The notes beneath the pieces were generated by a model. The model was not told the origin of the DNA and searched no databases. It saw only the letters and a list, made by a program, of their open reading frames with translations. Both the position numbers and the translations under genes were made by a program. From assembly GCA_937901485.1 (NCBI GenBank), contig CALGTT010000135.1, positions 1 to 14,553 of the forward strand: 14,553 bases of DNA, in the 5' to 3' direction. Positions 1 through 8,037 of this stretch are shown here, in pieces. Position 1 is the stretch's first letter. Each line of letters starts with the position of its first letter. The DNA is from an uncultured Ruminococcus sp. GTDB taxonomy: Bacteria; Bacillota; Clostridia; Oscillospirales; Ruminococcaceae.

Positions 1-891
1 CGCCTGATCGCCGCCGCGTCCGAGTGCCATGTCCAGACTCTGCGCGGCAAGCTGTTCGCCCTCCTGCAAGGTCGCCGCACCATGCCCGACACCGATCGAA
101 AAGGTCACATAATTCTTGTCATCCACACGGATCGCACGGGCTTCATCAAGGATGCGAAACTTTTCCTTGATGATCTTCTCCATGTGCCGTTCCTCGATCA
201 CGGCAATGAAGCGGTCATTTTTCAGCCTGCGGAGGATGCCGCTGGTCTGGGAAATAAAGTTTTCCAGCAGCTTTTCCACTGCCACGCTCGTTTCAAGCTT
301 CGCGCTCTCCTTCGCGTTCTGGATCAGATCCTCGTAGTTGTCCACAAGGATCAGCAGGACGCTCGGACGGCTTGCTTCAAATTCTGCTTTCAGCTCGGAA
401 AGCTCCGTAACATCCGACCACAGATACGCCGTCAGTTCCGCGCCGTCCTCATGATAGGGCAGCGAGGAAATGCGGTACGTTCTGTCCTGCCATTCCAGCT
501 CCTGCTCCGGCAGTGACGGATCAATGGGCATGATATCCAGCAGGTTTCTGCCGAACATATCCGCCCTGCTGATGATCTCCTGCTCAAAGCAGTGATTGTA
601 ATGCAAAAGGATGCCCCTGTCATTGAGGACGCACATGCCCTGCGGCAGATTTTTCAGAGCCTCCAGCTCCGTTCGCTCACATACTTCATTGAGCTGTGCC
701 GCGTAACGGATAAAGTGCCGGTTGGAATAGCCTGTGATCACTGCGATCAGAACCGCGCAGACCACGGACGGCACACTGAACAGCAGCCCGTAAAGCGTCC
801 CACGGAACACCAGTACGATCGACGGCAGCAGCGTGAAAATTAGTAAAAGTGCAATCAATACCCAGAGCAGAACATGCTTTTTGGGCTTCAA
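1..891 (-). CDS. gdpP: GdpP cyclic-di-AMP phosphodiesterase, N-terminal part
   Basis: Partial gene: its 5' 297 codons lie here and the rest runs off the left edge. The protein has two membrane helices (about residues 7-29 and 32-54), a PAS-like segment (about 75-160) and a degenerate GGDEF domain whose signature reads GGDQA at 293-297; VDNYED at 183-188 is also typical of GdpP. The family hydrolyses c-di-AMP to pApA with a C-terminal DHH/DHHA1 module, which must lie outside the window. The degenerate GGDEF is normal for this family and does not make diguanylate. I chose TTG at 889-891 as the start because GGAGGTGA (897-904) precedes it at good spacing; an in-frame GTG at 898-900 overlaps that ribosome site and is less likely. 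It follows RNase J by 52 bases in the same direction with no terminator seen, so cotranscription is likely. Identification is firm; the start is inferred. Confidence 0.93.
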   Translation of the reverse strand, partial: MKPKKHVLLWVLIALLLIFTLLPSIVLVFRGTLYGLLFSVPSVVCAVLIAVITGYSNRHFIRYAAQLNEVCERTELEALKNLPQGMCVLNDRGILLHYNHCFEQEIISRADMFGRNLLDIMPIDPSLPEQELEWQDRTYRISSLPYHEDGAELTAYLWSDVTELSELKAEFEASRPSVLLILVDNYEDLIQNAKESAKLETSVAVEKLLENFISQTSGILRRLKNDRFIAVIEERHMEKIIKEKFRILDEARAIRVDDKNYVTFSIGVGHGAATLQEGEQLAAQSLDMALGRGGDQA

Positions 892-896
892 TCCGT

Positions 897-904
897 TCAC
901 CTCC
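897..904 (-). promoter_or_regulatory. Ribosome binding site of gdpP, deciding a TTG start
   Basis: On the minus strand GGAGGTGA is a near-perfect match to the 16S anti-Shine-Dalgarno sequence. Its GGAGG core lies 8 bases before TTG at 891-889. The alternative GTG start (900-898) is inside the site and could not use it. Confidence 0.75.
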
Positions 905-943
905 ACTTGAAACAACTTGTTATGATGATGCGCTTTCCTTCCG

Positions 944-2770
944 TCAGATCTCCATAATGATCGGCAGGATCATCGGACTGCGCTTGGTCTTGCCATAGAT
1001 GAAATCCGAAAGCGCGTCGCGCATTTTTGCCTTGAGAGAAGTCCATTCACGCAGTTCATAGATCGAGCATTCATCGAGCGTATGGCACATGATCTGTCTC
1101 GCCTGCACCATCAGCTCCTCTGCCTCACGCACATAGACAAAGCCTCTGGAGATGATATCCGGCCCTGCTACGATATTGTTCGTTGCCTTGTCGATGCCGA
1201 CCACCACGATGATCAGACCATCCTCGGCAAGGTGCTTTCTGTCGCGCAGTACGATCGAGCCGACATCGCCCACACCCAGACCATCCACAAGCACTCTGCC
1301 TGCGGGGACCTGATTGACGATGCGCATATAAGAACCATCCGTTTCGATCACATTGCCGATTGCACCGATGATGACATTTTCCTTGGGAATGCCCATTTCC
1401 AGCGCAATGCTGCGTGCCTTGACCAGATGCTTGTATTCGCCGTGCACGGGGATGAAATACTTCGGTCTTGTCAGTGCCATGATGAGCTTCAGCTCCTCCT
1501 GACAGGCGTGACCGGAGATATGCACCTCGTACATTGCCTCATAAACGACCTCCGCACCGGATTTGAGCAGCTCATTGACGACCTTCGTCACATGCTTCTC
1601 GTTGCCGGGGATGGGGGTTGCAGAAATGATGATGAAATCCAGCGGCGTGATGTTGACCTTCTTGTGGTCGTGCATCGCCATGCGCGTGAGCGCGGACATC
1701 GGTTCGCCCTGACTGCCCGTGGTGATGAGCACGATCTGCTCCGGCGCGTACTGGTTCATGCTTTCGATATCAATGATAATATTCTTGGGAACTTCCAGAT
1801 AGCCCAGCTCCAGCGCGGTCGTGATGACATTGATCATACTTCTGCCCAGAACTGCAACCTTTCTGCCGGTCTTGGCGGCAAGGTTGATGATCTGCTGGAC
1901 GCGGTGGATGTTCGAGGAGAATGTCGCAATGATGATGCGGCGGTTTTCCGCCTTGGTAAAGAGCTTTTCAAAGGACTCGCCCACCTTGTGCTCGGACTGC
2001 GTATAGCCCGGACGCTCGGCATTCGTGGAATCCGACATCAGCGCAAGAACGCCGCGGCTTCCCAGCTCTGCAAAGCGTGCCAGATCAATCGGGCCGCCGT
2101 CAATGGGGGTAAAGTCCACCTTGAAGTCGCCCGTATGCACGAGCACGCCGGCAGGGGTATGGATCGCCATGCCCATTGCGCCGGGGATGGAGTGGTTGAC
2201 CTTGATGAATTCCACTGCCATGCAGCCCATCTTGATGGTCTTGCGCGATTCCATCACGTTCAGGGACACCTTGTTGAGGATGCCGTGCTCCTCAAGCTTG
2301 TGCTTGATCAGACCGATCGCCATACCCGAACCGTAAACGGGGGCATTGACCTTTTTGAGCAGGTAGGCAAGACCGCCGATGTGGTCTTCGTGACCGTGGG
2401 TGATGACGATGCCGCGCAGCTTATCCGCATTGCGCTCGACATAGGTAAAGTCGGGCAGTACAATGTCTACGCCCGGCATTTCGGAATCGGGGAAAGCAAG
2501 ACCGCAGTCAAGGATGAACATATCATTGCAGCATTCAAATACCGTCATGTTCTTGCCGATCTCGTTCAGACCGCCCAGCGGAATGATGCGGACGGACGGA
2601 CGGTGCTGCTCGCGCTTCTTCGGGAGCTGTACAGGTGCTGCCTTGGGCGCATTCTGTGCAGCGGGCTTTTTGCCGTTATGGGGCTTGCCGTGCGGATTAC
2701 CGCGATGGTTCGAGTGACGGACAGTAAACTTCTTTCTCTTAGGATCGTTCTGTTTTGTGTTGTTGTTCAA
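944..2770 (-). CDS. rnjA: Ribonuclease J (metallo-beta-lactamase/beta-CASP family)
   Basis: 608 residues. A basic, Lys/Asn/His-rich extension of about 58 residues is followed by the RNase J core starting at RIIPLGGLNEIGKN (61-74). Metal-site motifs are HGHEDH (125-130), H193 in NHSIP, HTGDFK with D215, and PVHGEYKHL further on; SDSTNAERPG, TFSSNIHR and TTGSQGEP mark the beta-CASP region. RNase J is a 5'-3' exonuclease and endonuclease of mRNA decay and rRNA maturation in Firmicutes. The start is TTG at 2768-2770 behind AGAGAGGT; there is no in-frame ATG before Met75, which would delete conserved core, so a non-ATG start is required. The reading frame stays open up to 2923, but that upstream TTG sits inside a 7-bp hairpin and lacks an obvious ribosome site. 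It is transcribed from a consensus promoter about 430 nt upstream and is followed by gdpP. The paralogue assignment (J1 rather than J2) is not certain. Confidence 0.95.
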   Translation of the reverse strand: MNNNTKQNDPKRKKFTVRHSNHRGNPHGKPHNGKKPAAQNAPKAAPVQLPKKREQHRPSVRIIPLGGLNEIGKNMTVFECCNDMFILDCGLAFPDSEMPGVDIVLPDFTYVERNADKLRGIVITHGHEDHIGGLAYLLKKVNAPVYGSGMAIGLIKHKLEEHGILNKVSLNVMESRKTIKMGCMAVEFIKVNHSIPGAMGMAIHTPAGVLVHTGDFKVDFTPIDGGPIDLARFAELGSRGVLALMSDSTNAERPGYTQSEHKVGESFEKLFTKAENRRIIIATFSSNIHRVQQIINLAAKTGRKVAVLGRSMINVITTALELGYLEVPKNIIIDIESMNQYAPEQIVLITTGSQGEPMSALTRMAMHDHKKVNITPLDFIIISATPIPGNEKHVTKVVNELLKSGAEVVYEAMYEVHISGHACQEELKLIMALTRPKYFIPVHGEYKHLVKARSIALEMGIPKENVIIGAIGNVIETDGSYMRIVNQVPAGRVLVDGLGVGDVGSIVLRDRKHLAEDGLIIVVVGIDKATNNIVAGPDIISRGFVYVREAEELMVQARQIMCHTLDECSIYELREWTSLKAKMRDALSDFIYGKTKRSPMILPIIMEI

Positions 2771-3198
2771 TCTGATACCTCTCTTTTTGTGACATGCAAA
2801 TGAATGGGCACAATCCGCCCCGGAATGGGGAGCTTTCCGCAATTCGTGAGGGTACACGAAGTTCCGTTCAGGGAAAGCGTTCCGTGCATGGCTCTTGCGC
2901 AGATACACGGACTGCGGCAGCAAGATGCCGCAAAAACGGATAGAGCAGGGGTGGAATGGAATCAGTCATTTGCTCTTTGAATGACTTTCTGCAAAGCAGA
3001 AAGCAGCGGTTAGGGCAATACCGCACAAAACCGTCGGGCGGTCTTTGTACAGTGTTGCTTTAAGTATGAGATGCAGCCGCATCTCTGTATTTTCAGGCAG
3101 TCGTGCCAGAATATCGGAGTTCAGGAAAGCTGATGCAGGGGATCGGGCATCAGCGCGTTTTGCGCAACGACCTTCCGCAGAAACGGAAGCGAATACAT
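2771..3198 (-). promoter_or_regulatory. Long structured 5' leader of the RNase J mRNA
   Basis: About 428 nt separate the inferred transcription start (near 3198) from the RNase J start codon, and I see no convincing gene in between. The stretch is dense with inverted repeats (plus-strand coordinates): 3172-3177/3184-3189 (6 bp); 3129-3136/3147-3154 (8 bp); 3068-3074/3079-3085 (7 bp, 4-nt loop); 3025-3033/3039-3048 (9 bp with one bulge); 2985-2992/2996-3003 (8 bp); 2964-2970/2980-2986 (7 bp); 2913-2919/2926-2932 (7 bp); and 2832-2838/2872-2878 (7 bp) enclosing 2843-2848/2855-2860 (6 bp). The first hairpin begins about 9 nt from the inferred 5' end. I recognise no known riboswitch or T-box motif. 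A role in autoregulation by RNase J, or in protecting the 5' end, is inference. Confidence 0.65.
2777..2784 (-). promoter_or_regulatory. Ribosome binding site of RNase J
   Basis: AGAGAGGT on the minus strand lies 6 bases before the TTG start at 2770-2768. It is the best-placed purine-rich site near the conserved core and fixes the start, because no ATG or GTG candidate has one. Confidence 0.65.
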
Positions 3199-3204
3199 AC
3201 TATT

Positions 3205-3233
3205 ATTATATTGTAATTTCCGGCTTTTGTCAA
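3205..3233 (-). promoter_or_regulatory. Consensus sigma-A promoter for RNase J-gdpP
   Basis: On the minus strand TTGACA (3233-3228), a 17-base spacer, and TATAAT (3210-3205): a perfect match in both boxes and in spacing. The start point should be near 3198. It lies about 90 bases past the stop codon of the upstream gene (3323). Between them (3234-3322) only a weak 6-bp hairpin (3290-3295/3301-3306) followed by a T-rich run is seen, so read-through from the upstream gene cannot be excluded. Confidence 0.9.
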
Positions 3234-3322
3234 GTATGCATGGGACGGATTTCGCCGAATTGGGCAGTTTGGATAAAAAGAACAGGTTTTGCAGATGGAT
3301 TCTGCACATCTCCGGTGACCGT

Positions 3323-5179
3323 CTACCGCAGCTTCTTTTCCCAGAAGCCGCACAGCTCCGCGGCTGTTTCCGCGGACTGCGCATAGGCAAGCAGCCGCAC
3401 GATGCCGCGGCGGTCGGGCAATTCCACTCTGACCGCGCTGTCCGGATCGCTCCGGCGGAGCTTTTCCACAGCCTGCGGCGTGAGCGTTGTGGAAATCTCA
3501 CGCCTTGCTGTATACATCGGCGGCAGGAGGGCGGCGAGCTGTGCAAGGCTCATGCGGCGGCGTTCCATAATGCGCAGGATATGGGCAAAAAGCAGGACGC
3601 CGTCCATGCAGACACCCTGTTTTGCCCAGAGCTTTGCGGCAGTGGCGGAGACATTCGGCGTAAACATCCGCAGGATGCGTCCGCCCATACGGGCTGCAAA
3701 ATCCTCCGCCGCCGGATGGAAATCCGCAGGCAGTGCCAGTGCATCACCGTCCTCGCGCATGGACAGAAGCGCGAGCAGGAGGAGCTGTTCATGGCGCACC
3801 ATGCCCGAATCCTGCGAAAACGCGCTTGCCTGCGTGCCGTCGTCCGAGAGATTGAGGACGATCCGCGCACCCGTGCCGCCGGAAAAGAGCCTCTGTGCCG
3901 TTTCGCGCAGCGGACGGCTGCCGCAGCAGATTTCCACAGTGTATTCCGGAGTGTGGAAAATTCTGCGGCATTGCTCCTCCCAGAGTGTCAGCAAAGAGTG
4001 TGCATCCAGCCGCGTGCCGTGCGGGACGATCCTGCCGCAGAGCCGCGCTTCGAGAGCCTGTCGGAGGCGGCGCGTCCGTGCCGCTGACAGCGGCAAGCCC
4101 TGTGCACTGAACGGTCGCAGGCAGCGGACGGCATCACCGTCCACCCAGAGAAGCGCGTCACACTGCACGGTTTTTCCGACGTGGATGAGCTGACTGCGTG
4201 CGCAGAGTCCTGCCTGCCAGACCTGTGCGCCCTGTGAAACCGCGCCAGCGGCGGCGATCTCGGCAAAATTCTCTCCATCGAGCGATGCATAGCCGATGGC
4301 AAGGCGCATTCCGAGTGCGGTCATTGCCGCGCCTGCGCGGAGGGCAGTACCGGCGTTGTTCCAGCGCGGCAGCCCCTCATGGATGCCGTCCTGTGCATCC
4401 ACGATAAAATGGCGGTGTACGGGCATTTCTGACTGCGCCGACACCACCGTCCCCTCCTCTATGGCGGCATCGGTGCACTGTACATCGCGGTCAGCGAGTG
4501 CATGACGGCAGACAACACAGCGGCAAAGCACAGCCCCTGCGCCGACCTGCACGCCGTCACCGAGCACGCAGTCCTCGATCACGGCACGGTCGCCGATCAC
4601 ACAGTCGCTGCCGATGACGGAGGACGCAGAAATTTCCGCGTCCCTGCCGATGCGCGTACCCTGTCCGATGCGGAAGCTCTGCATTCTGCGGTCTTGAAGC
4701 AGCTCCTGCTGGAGAGCGAGGTATTCCGCGGCGTTCTGCGGACTGTGAAAATCGCAGAGAATGGCGGTAACAGTCTGCTCCGGAACGGTCAGCACACTTC
4801 CTGCGGGGTGCAGCTCTGCATGGGTGGGTGAGCCGTCCGGATGGAGCAGGCGCACGGGGGCGGCATCGCAGAGGGAGAGCAGCTCCCCCATATCCCAGCG
4901 CGGCAGGGAAAGCCTGCGCAGGACGAGGGAGGGCGCGGAGATCGCCGGAATTTCGCCGGATTCTGCGAAATGCAGAGGTGTCTGCACAGCAAGCGTTCCG
5001 ACAAGCTCACGCACCTGCACATCTGCGCCGATCAGGGTGATGGCAGAAACCTCCTCCCGATCCAAAAAGCGCAGAATATGGGCGATCAGGGGGATGTTAC
5101 AGTAGGGGAGCAACGCCTCCGGCGCGTGATGCATGGGGAGGGTGGTAATTTTATGCTGACAAAACAGGATCACATTCAT
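3323..5179 (-). CDS. Degenerate nucleotidyltransferase/hexapeptide/phosphomannomutase-like fusion
   Basis: 618 residues in the layout of mannose-1-phosphate guanylyltransferase/phosphomannomutase fusions: a nucleotidyltransferase-like domain (1-160), left-handed beta-helix hexapeptide repeats (about 168-255, e.g. IGQGTRIG, VIGSDCVIGD, VLGDGVQVGAG), and a phosphohexomutase-like region (about 275-618). The N-terminus keeps the fold phrase LLPYCNIPLIAHI (23-35), but the Gly-rich GGxGTRL nucleotide loop is replaced by CQHKITTLP (7-15). In the mutase part the serine loop TASHNP is absent (WVDGDA at 345-350 seems to hold its place), the metal loop is reduced to SDDGTQ (445-450) without its Arg, and the phosphate-binding RPSGTEP is not recognisable. 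At 618 residues it is shorter than the usual 800 or so. Both catalytic centres therefore look dead, or it is a regulatory or structural homologue. The ATG follows AAGGCGG at good spacing. The fold assignment is fairly sure; the function is unknown. Confidence 0.75.
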   Translation of the reverse strand: MNVILFCQHKITTLPMHHAPEALLPYCNIPLIAHILRFLDREEVSAITLIGADVQVRELVGTLAVQTPLHFAESGEIPAISAPSLVLRRLSLPRWDMGELLSLCDAAPVRLLHPDGSPTHAELHPAGSVLTVPEQTVTAILCDFHSPQNAAEYLALQQELLQDRRMQSFRIGQGTRIGRDAEISASSVIGSDCVIGDRAVIEDCVLGDGVQVGAGAVLCRCVVCRHALADRDVQCTDAAIEEGTVVSAQSEMPVHRHFIVDAQDGIHEGLPRWNNAGTALRAGAAMTALGMRLAIGYASLDGENFAEIAAAGAVSQGAQVWQAGLCARSQLIHVGKTVQCDALLWVDGDAVRCLRPFSAQGLPLSAARTRRLRQALEARLCGRIVPHGTRLDAHSLLTLWEEQCRRIFHTPEYTVEICCGSRPLRETAQRLFSGGTGARIVLNLSDDGTQASAFSQDSGMVRHEQLLLLALLSMREDGDALALPADFHPAAEDFAARMGGRILRMFTPNVSATAAKLWAKQGVCMDGVLLFAHILRIMERRRMSLAQLAALLPPMYTARREISTTLTPQAVEKLRRSDPDSAVRVELPDRRGIVRLLAYAQSAETAAELCGFWEKKLR

Positions 5180-5234
5180 GCTGATACCGCCTTTCGGGAT
5201 GGATTCCCTTGCAGTATGGGCTGAACGTACAGAA

Positions 5235-5240
5235 ATTATA
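5235..5240 (-). promoter_or_regulatory. Possible -10 box for the gene at 3323-5179
   Basis: TATAAT on the minus strand, 56 bases before the ATG and downstream of the GH74 terminator. No reasonable -35 box is seen 17 bases upstream (GCGTAG). It is listed because the preceding terminator requires some promoter in this 87-base gap. Confidence 0.35.
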
Positions 5241-5265
5241 CAGGGGCGGCGCGGAGCCTACGCCG

Positions 5266-5295
5266 AGAAAAAAGATCCGCCCCCGAAGGGGCGGA
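5266..5295 (-). terminator. Rho-independent terminator after the GH74 gene
   Basis: The minus-strand transcript forms TCCGCCCC/GGGGCGGA (5295-5288 with 5283-5276), an 8-bp GC-rich stem closed by a stable TTCG tetraloop, followed by a run of six T (5273-5268). It starts 20 bases past the stop codon. Confidence 0.92.
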
Positions 5296-5314
5296 GAAGA
5301 GAAAAGAGGTAATC

Positions 5315-7918
5315 TTATTTCACAGGAAACTCTGTTACGAGCTTGATGGTGAACTTGAGGATATTCAGTGCGTCCACGGAAGTGGGCTTGCCGTCGAGGT
5401 CTACGTCCGCATTCAGAACGCCCTGTGCATCGAGCTTTTCGCCGATCAGCAGGTTTCTGTTCAGCGTCAGAACGTCGAGCAGATTCACTTCACCGTCCAC
5501 ATTGACATCACCGTATGCAACATCCTTGTCGGACTCGCTCGGTGTGGTAGGTGTGGTGGGCTTGGTGGTCGGCTCTGTGCCGTCGGAAATGCTGCCGTAC
5601 ACGATACCGCAGCCTACTGTACTCATGTACAGTGCGCCGTACTCGTTCATATCACCAACGATGAAATTGCCGTTGCCCGTACCGCCGTAGAGGTGCTCGG
5701 AGTTGATCAGCTCCCATGTAACGCCCTTATCATTGGAGCGATAGATGCCCTCCACATCATTTTCGGTGGGCTTGCCGTAGATGTACAGTGCATTCGGGCT
5801 TTCCGCATCCTTCGGTGCACCAAAGCCAACGGTCTTGCAGTAGAATACATTGAGCTTTTCAACAACGGGGGTCTTGGTAGTTGCATTGGTGACATGGTAC
5901 ATACCATTCCAGCCCGCACCCAGGATCAGCTCGCCCTCGCCAATATAGGCGATTCTTGCAGCACTGTCGCACTGGTCATACATGCAGATCTCGGTGGGTG
6001 TAAAGGTCGCGCCGTAGTCATCACTGATGCACAATACATACTTTGCATCCTCAATAGTCGGCTCAGGCTTGGAATATTGCCAGGAGGAGTCGAAATAGGT
6101 TGCATACGCATAAACAATATTCGGCTGTTTCGGCTCTACATACATGTAGGTGGGCTTGGAGCCATAGGTGGTCGGGATGCCTTTGCACGCAGTCCATGTT
6201 GCACCGTTGTCATCGGAATAGCTGATGCTGCCGTCATCCTTGCTGCCCTTGAAGAAGCGGTAGGTATCCTCACCTGTCATTGTGATGGCTGCCTTGCCGC
6301 CGGGGGAACATGCCATTTTTGTCCATGTCTTGCCGCCGTTGGTGGTATAGAAGCCGCCGGCAACATCATTCTGGTTCTCTGCAATACGGATCATGACATC
6401 CGGATTCTGCGGACAATATGCGATCGCACCGGTACTGCCCATATTCGGGTAGTGCTGGGTGATGGTAGTGTCTGCGACATGCTCAAAGCCGTCATAGTCA
6501 CCGATCGCGGAGAAATTGCTGCCGCCCGGTACGCTGATGAAGTCAAGTGCTACGACCTCCTCGATGCCGTCCGGATGGAAATAGTAAACGGGAAGCTCAT
6601 CCCATACATTGTCACATGCGAAAACGCCGTTGCCGGATACGAGCAGGATACGGTCGGGGTCGCGCGGATCAATGGAGATCGAGCCGGTCCAGTGGATCGC
6701 CTTGTTGCGGATCCAGCTGAAGCCGCCGTCCTGTAAGTAGTCCGCCTGCAGCGGGCCGCCCCAGCTCTTTTCGTTGCCGGGTGTGATGGATTCCCATGTC
6801 TTGCCGCCGTCATTGGAACGGTAGAACTGGTCGCCCCAGCAAACCTTTTCATCCTCCCACGCGCCCTCATACCAGAGCTGGGAAGACCACACGCCGCAGG
6901 TCGTTGCGACGAGCTTGCTGGCATCCTTCGGATCGCTCACGCAGCCGCCGAAGCTGTTGCCGGTCGGGGAAATGTCGGTCACTTCGCCCGTTGTGGTGTT
7001 GTACTTATAAACGCCGCCGCCCGTGCCGTTGAAGATCAGACCGCCGACATAGCTGATGAGCAGGTTGCCGTCCGCGTCCTTGTTGATTCTTGCCGGATAT
7101 GCTTCTGTCGGGAGCTTATCGCTCAGCGGCTCCCAGTTGTCCTTGCCGACATCTGCAACGTAAACATTCGCGCCGATGCCCACATCGGAAACGCCGACAT
7201 AGACCTTGCCGTTGTGGATATTGATCGTACCGATGCCGTTGACCTGTGTATAGTCCGTACCGGAGGTGGTCTTTTCGGTCACAGTGCCCCATGTCGGCCA
7301 CTTGATCTCGTTGGTGAACAGACCGAGGTCATTGAAGCTGTCCACATAGCCCCATGTCTCGCCGCCGTCCTTACTCATGATCAGACCGTCGGTATCGCCG
7401 CCGCAGTAGATGATATCGGGGTTGTCCGGATCAACTGCGATCGCCTCGCCCGTCTGTCTGCCTGCGCCGTTGCCGTGTACCTTGATCAGGTCGGTCACAT
7501 CGTGCTCAACAAAAGTCTCGCCGCCGTCGGTGGACTTGAAAATAGCAGTTCTCTCTGCGCTGAAATATGCGCAGCCTGCCAGTACATAGATGGTGTTGTC
7601 GTCGGTCGGATCAATGCAGAGCGCGTCAATGCTCAGGAAGCCGCGGTCGGAATCGTTGACGAAGTCCATCAGCTGTACCCACTCGCGCTTCTCGTAGTCA
7701 TAGCGGTACGCGCCGCCCACGTCCGTTCTTGCATACATTGCCTTCTGACCGGTGATGATACCGGACACGAAGCCGCCGCCGCCGATGCGGACTGTGCCCC
7801 AGTCATACTCGCTGACTGCGCTTTCTGCTGCGCCAGCGGGGGAATACATCACCGCTGATCCTGTGCAGAGCATGGCTGCACTGATGACAGCTGCCGCTGC
7901 CTTTTTCCAATTTTTCAT
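5315..7918 (-). CDS. Secreted GH74 xyloglucanase with C-terminal dockerin
   Basis: 867 residues. Signal peptide 1-31 (Lys-rich start, hydrophobic core, PAGA-A cleavage site), GH74 module about 35-778, Thr/Pro linker (780-797), dockerin 801-861. GH74 enzymes cut the beta-1,4-glucan backbone of xyloglucan. The hallmark entry IGGGGFVSGI (45-54) and ARTDVGGAYR (63-72) carry the first catalytic aspartate (D66); GDYDGFEH (473-480) is the region of the second, probably D474, placed by eye only. Seven Asp-box repeats (S-x-D-G-G-x-T-W type, near 128, 181, 367, 524, 567, 631, 727) fit the double seven-bladed propeller. The dockerin has two calcium loops, DVNVDGEVNLLD and DVDLDGKPTSVD, so the enzyme should be displayed on a scaffoldin. 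Start at 7918 follows AAGGAG by a normal spacing; the upstream frame extension to 8062 is rejected because it precedes the signal peptide and reaches into the promoter. Endo versus reducing-end-specific action cannot be decided. Confidence 0.95.
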   Translation of the reverse strand: MKNWKKAAAAVISAAMLCTGSAVMYSPAGAAESAVSEYDWGTVRIGGGGFVSGIITGQKAMYARTDVGGAYRYDYEKREWVQLMDFVNDSDRGFLSIDALCIDPTDDNTIYVLAGCAYFSAERTAIFKSTDGGETFVEHDVTDLIKVHGNGAGRQTGEAIAVDPDNPDIIYCGGDTDGLIMSKDGGETWGYVDSFNDLGLFTNEIKWPTWGTVTEKTTSGTDYTQVNGIGTINIHNGKVYVGVSDVGIGANVYVADVGKDNWEPLSDKLPTEAYPARINKDADGNLLISYVGGLIFNGTGGGVYKYNTTTGEVTDISPTGNSFGGCVSDPKDASKLVATTCGVWSSQLWYEGAWEDEKVCWGDQFYRSNDGGKTWESITPGNEKSWGGPLQADYLQDGGFSWIRNKAIHWTGSISIDPRDPDRILLVSGNGVFACDNVWDELPVYYFHPDGIEEVVALDFISVPGGSNFSAIGDYDGFEHVADTTITQHYPNMGSTGAIAYCPQNPDVMIRIAENQNDVAGGFYTTNGGKTWTKMACSPGGKAAITMTGEDTYRFFKGSKDDGSISYSDDNGATWTACKGIPTTYGSKPTYMYVEPKQPNIVYAYATYFDSSWQYSKPEPTIEDAKYVLCISDDYGATFTPTEICMYDQCDSAARIAYIGEGELILGAGWNGMYHVTNATTKTPVVEKLNVFYCKTVGFGAPKDAESPNALYIYGKPTENDVEGIYRSNDKGVTWELINSEHLYGGTGNGNFIVGDMNEYGALYMSTVGCGIVYGSISDGTEPTTKPTTPTTPSESDKDVAYGDVNVDGEVNLLDVLTLNRNLLIGEKLDAQGVLNADVDLDGKPTSVDALNILKFTIKLVTEFPVK

Positions 7919-8008
7919 ACTGACTCTCCTTCTGAAGGGTGCTCGGGCGCAGGCAAAGCACGCTGCACGGCGTGGAATGCACATTACGCTCCGAAATATT
8001 CTACCTGT

Positions 8009-8037
8009 TTTATACATATATTGTATACCTTTTCCAA
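8009..8037 (-). promoter_or_regulatory. Promoter of the GH74 gene
   Basis: On the minus strand TTGGAA (8037-8032), 17 bases, TATAAA (8014-8009), giving a leader of about 85 nt. An overlapping alternative is TTGTTT, 17 bases, TACAAT slightly upstream. The surroundings are strongly AT-rich compared with the coding DNA. Confidence 0.6.

Noticed and set aside
1082..2803. A 573-codon open frame on the plus strand across RNase J
   Set aside because: It is the antisense shadow of a GC-rich conserved gene; its composition (His, Asp, Arg-rich) and lack of ribosome site or promoter make it non-coding.
2771..2923. N-terminal extension of RNase J to a TTG at 2923
   Set aside because: No ribosome site, the codon lies in a 7-bp hairpin, and a good site precedes TTG at 2770.
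2771..3198. Known riboswitch or T-box in the RNase J leader
   Set aside because: No conserved core I know (T-box bulge, S-box, TPP, c-di-AMP ydaO, etc.) can be read in it.
3234..3322. Terminator after the degenerate fusion gene (stem 3290-3295/3301-3306)
   Set aside because: Only 6 bp with moderate GC content, and the T-rich run starts several bases later and is interrupted; too weak to list.
5693..6736. A 347-codon plus-strand frame within the GH74 gene
   Set aside because: Antisense of a well-conserved propeller; shadow, as is the frame at 7214-7858.
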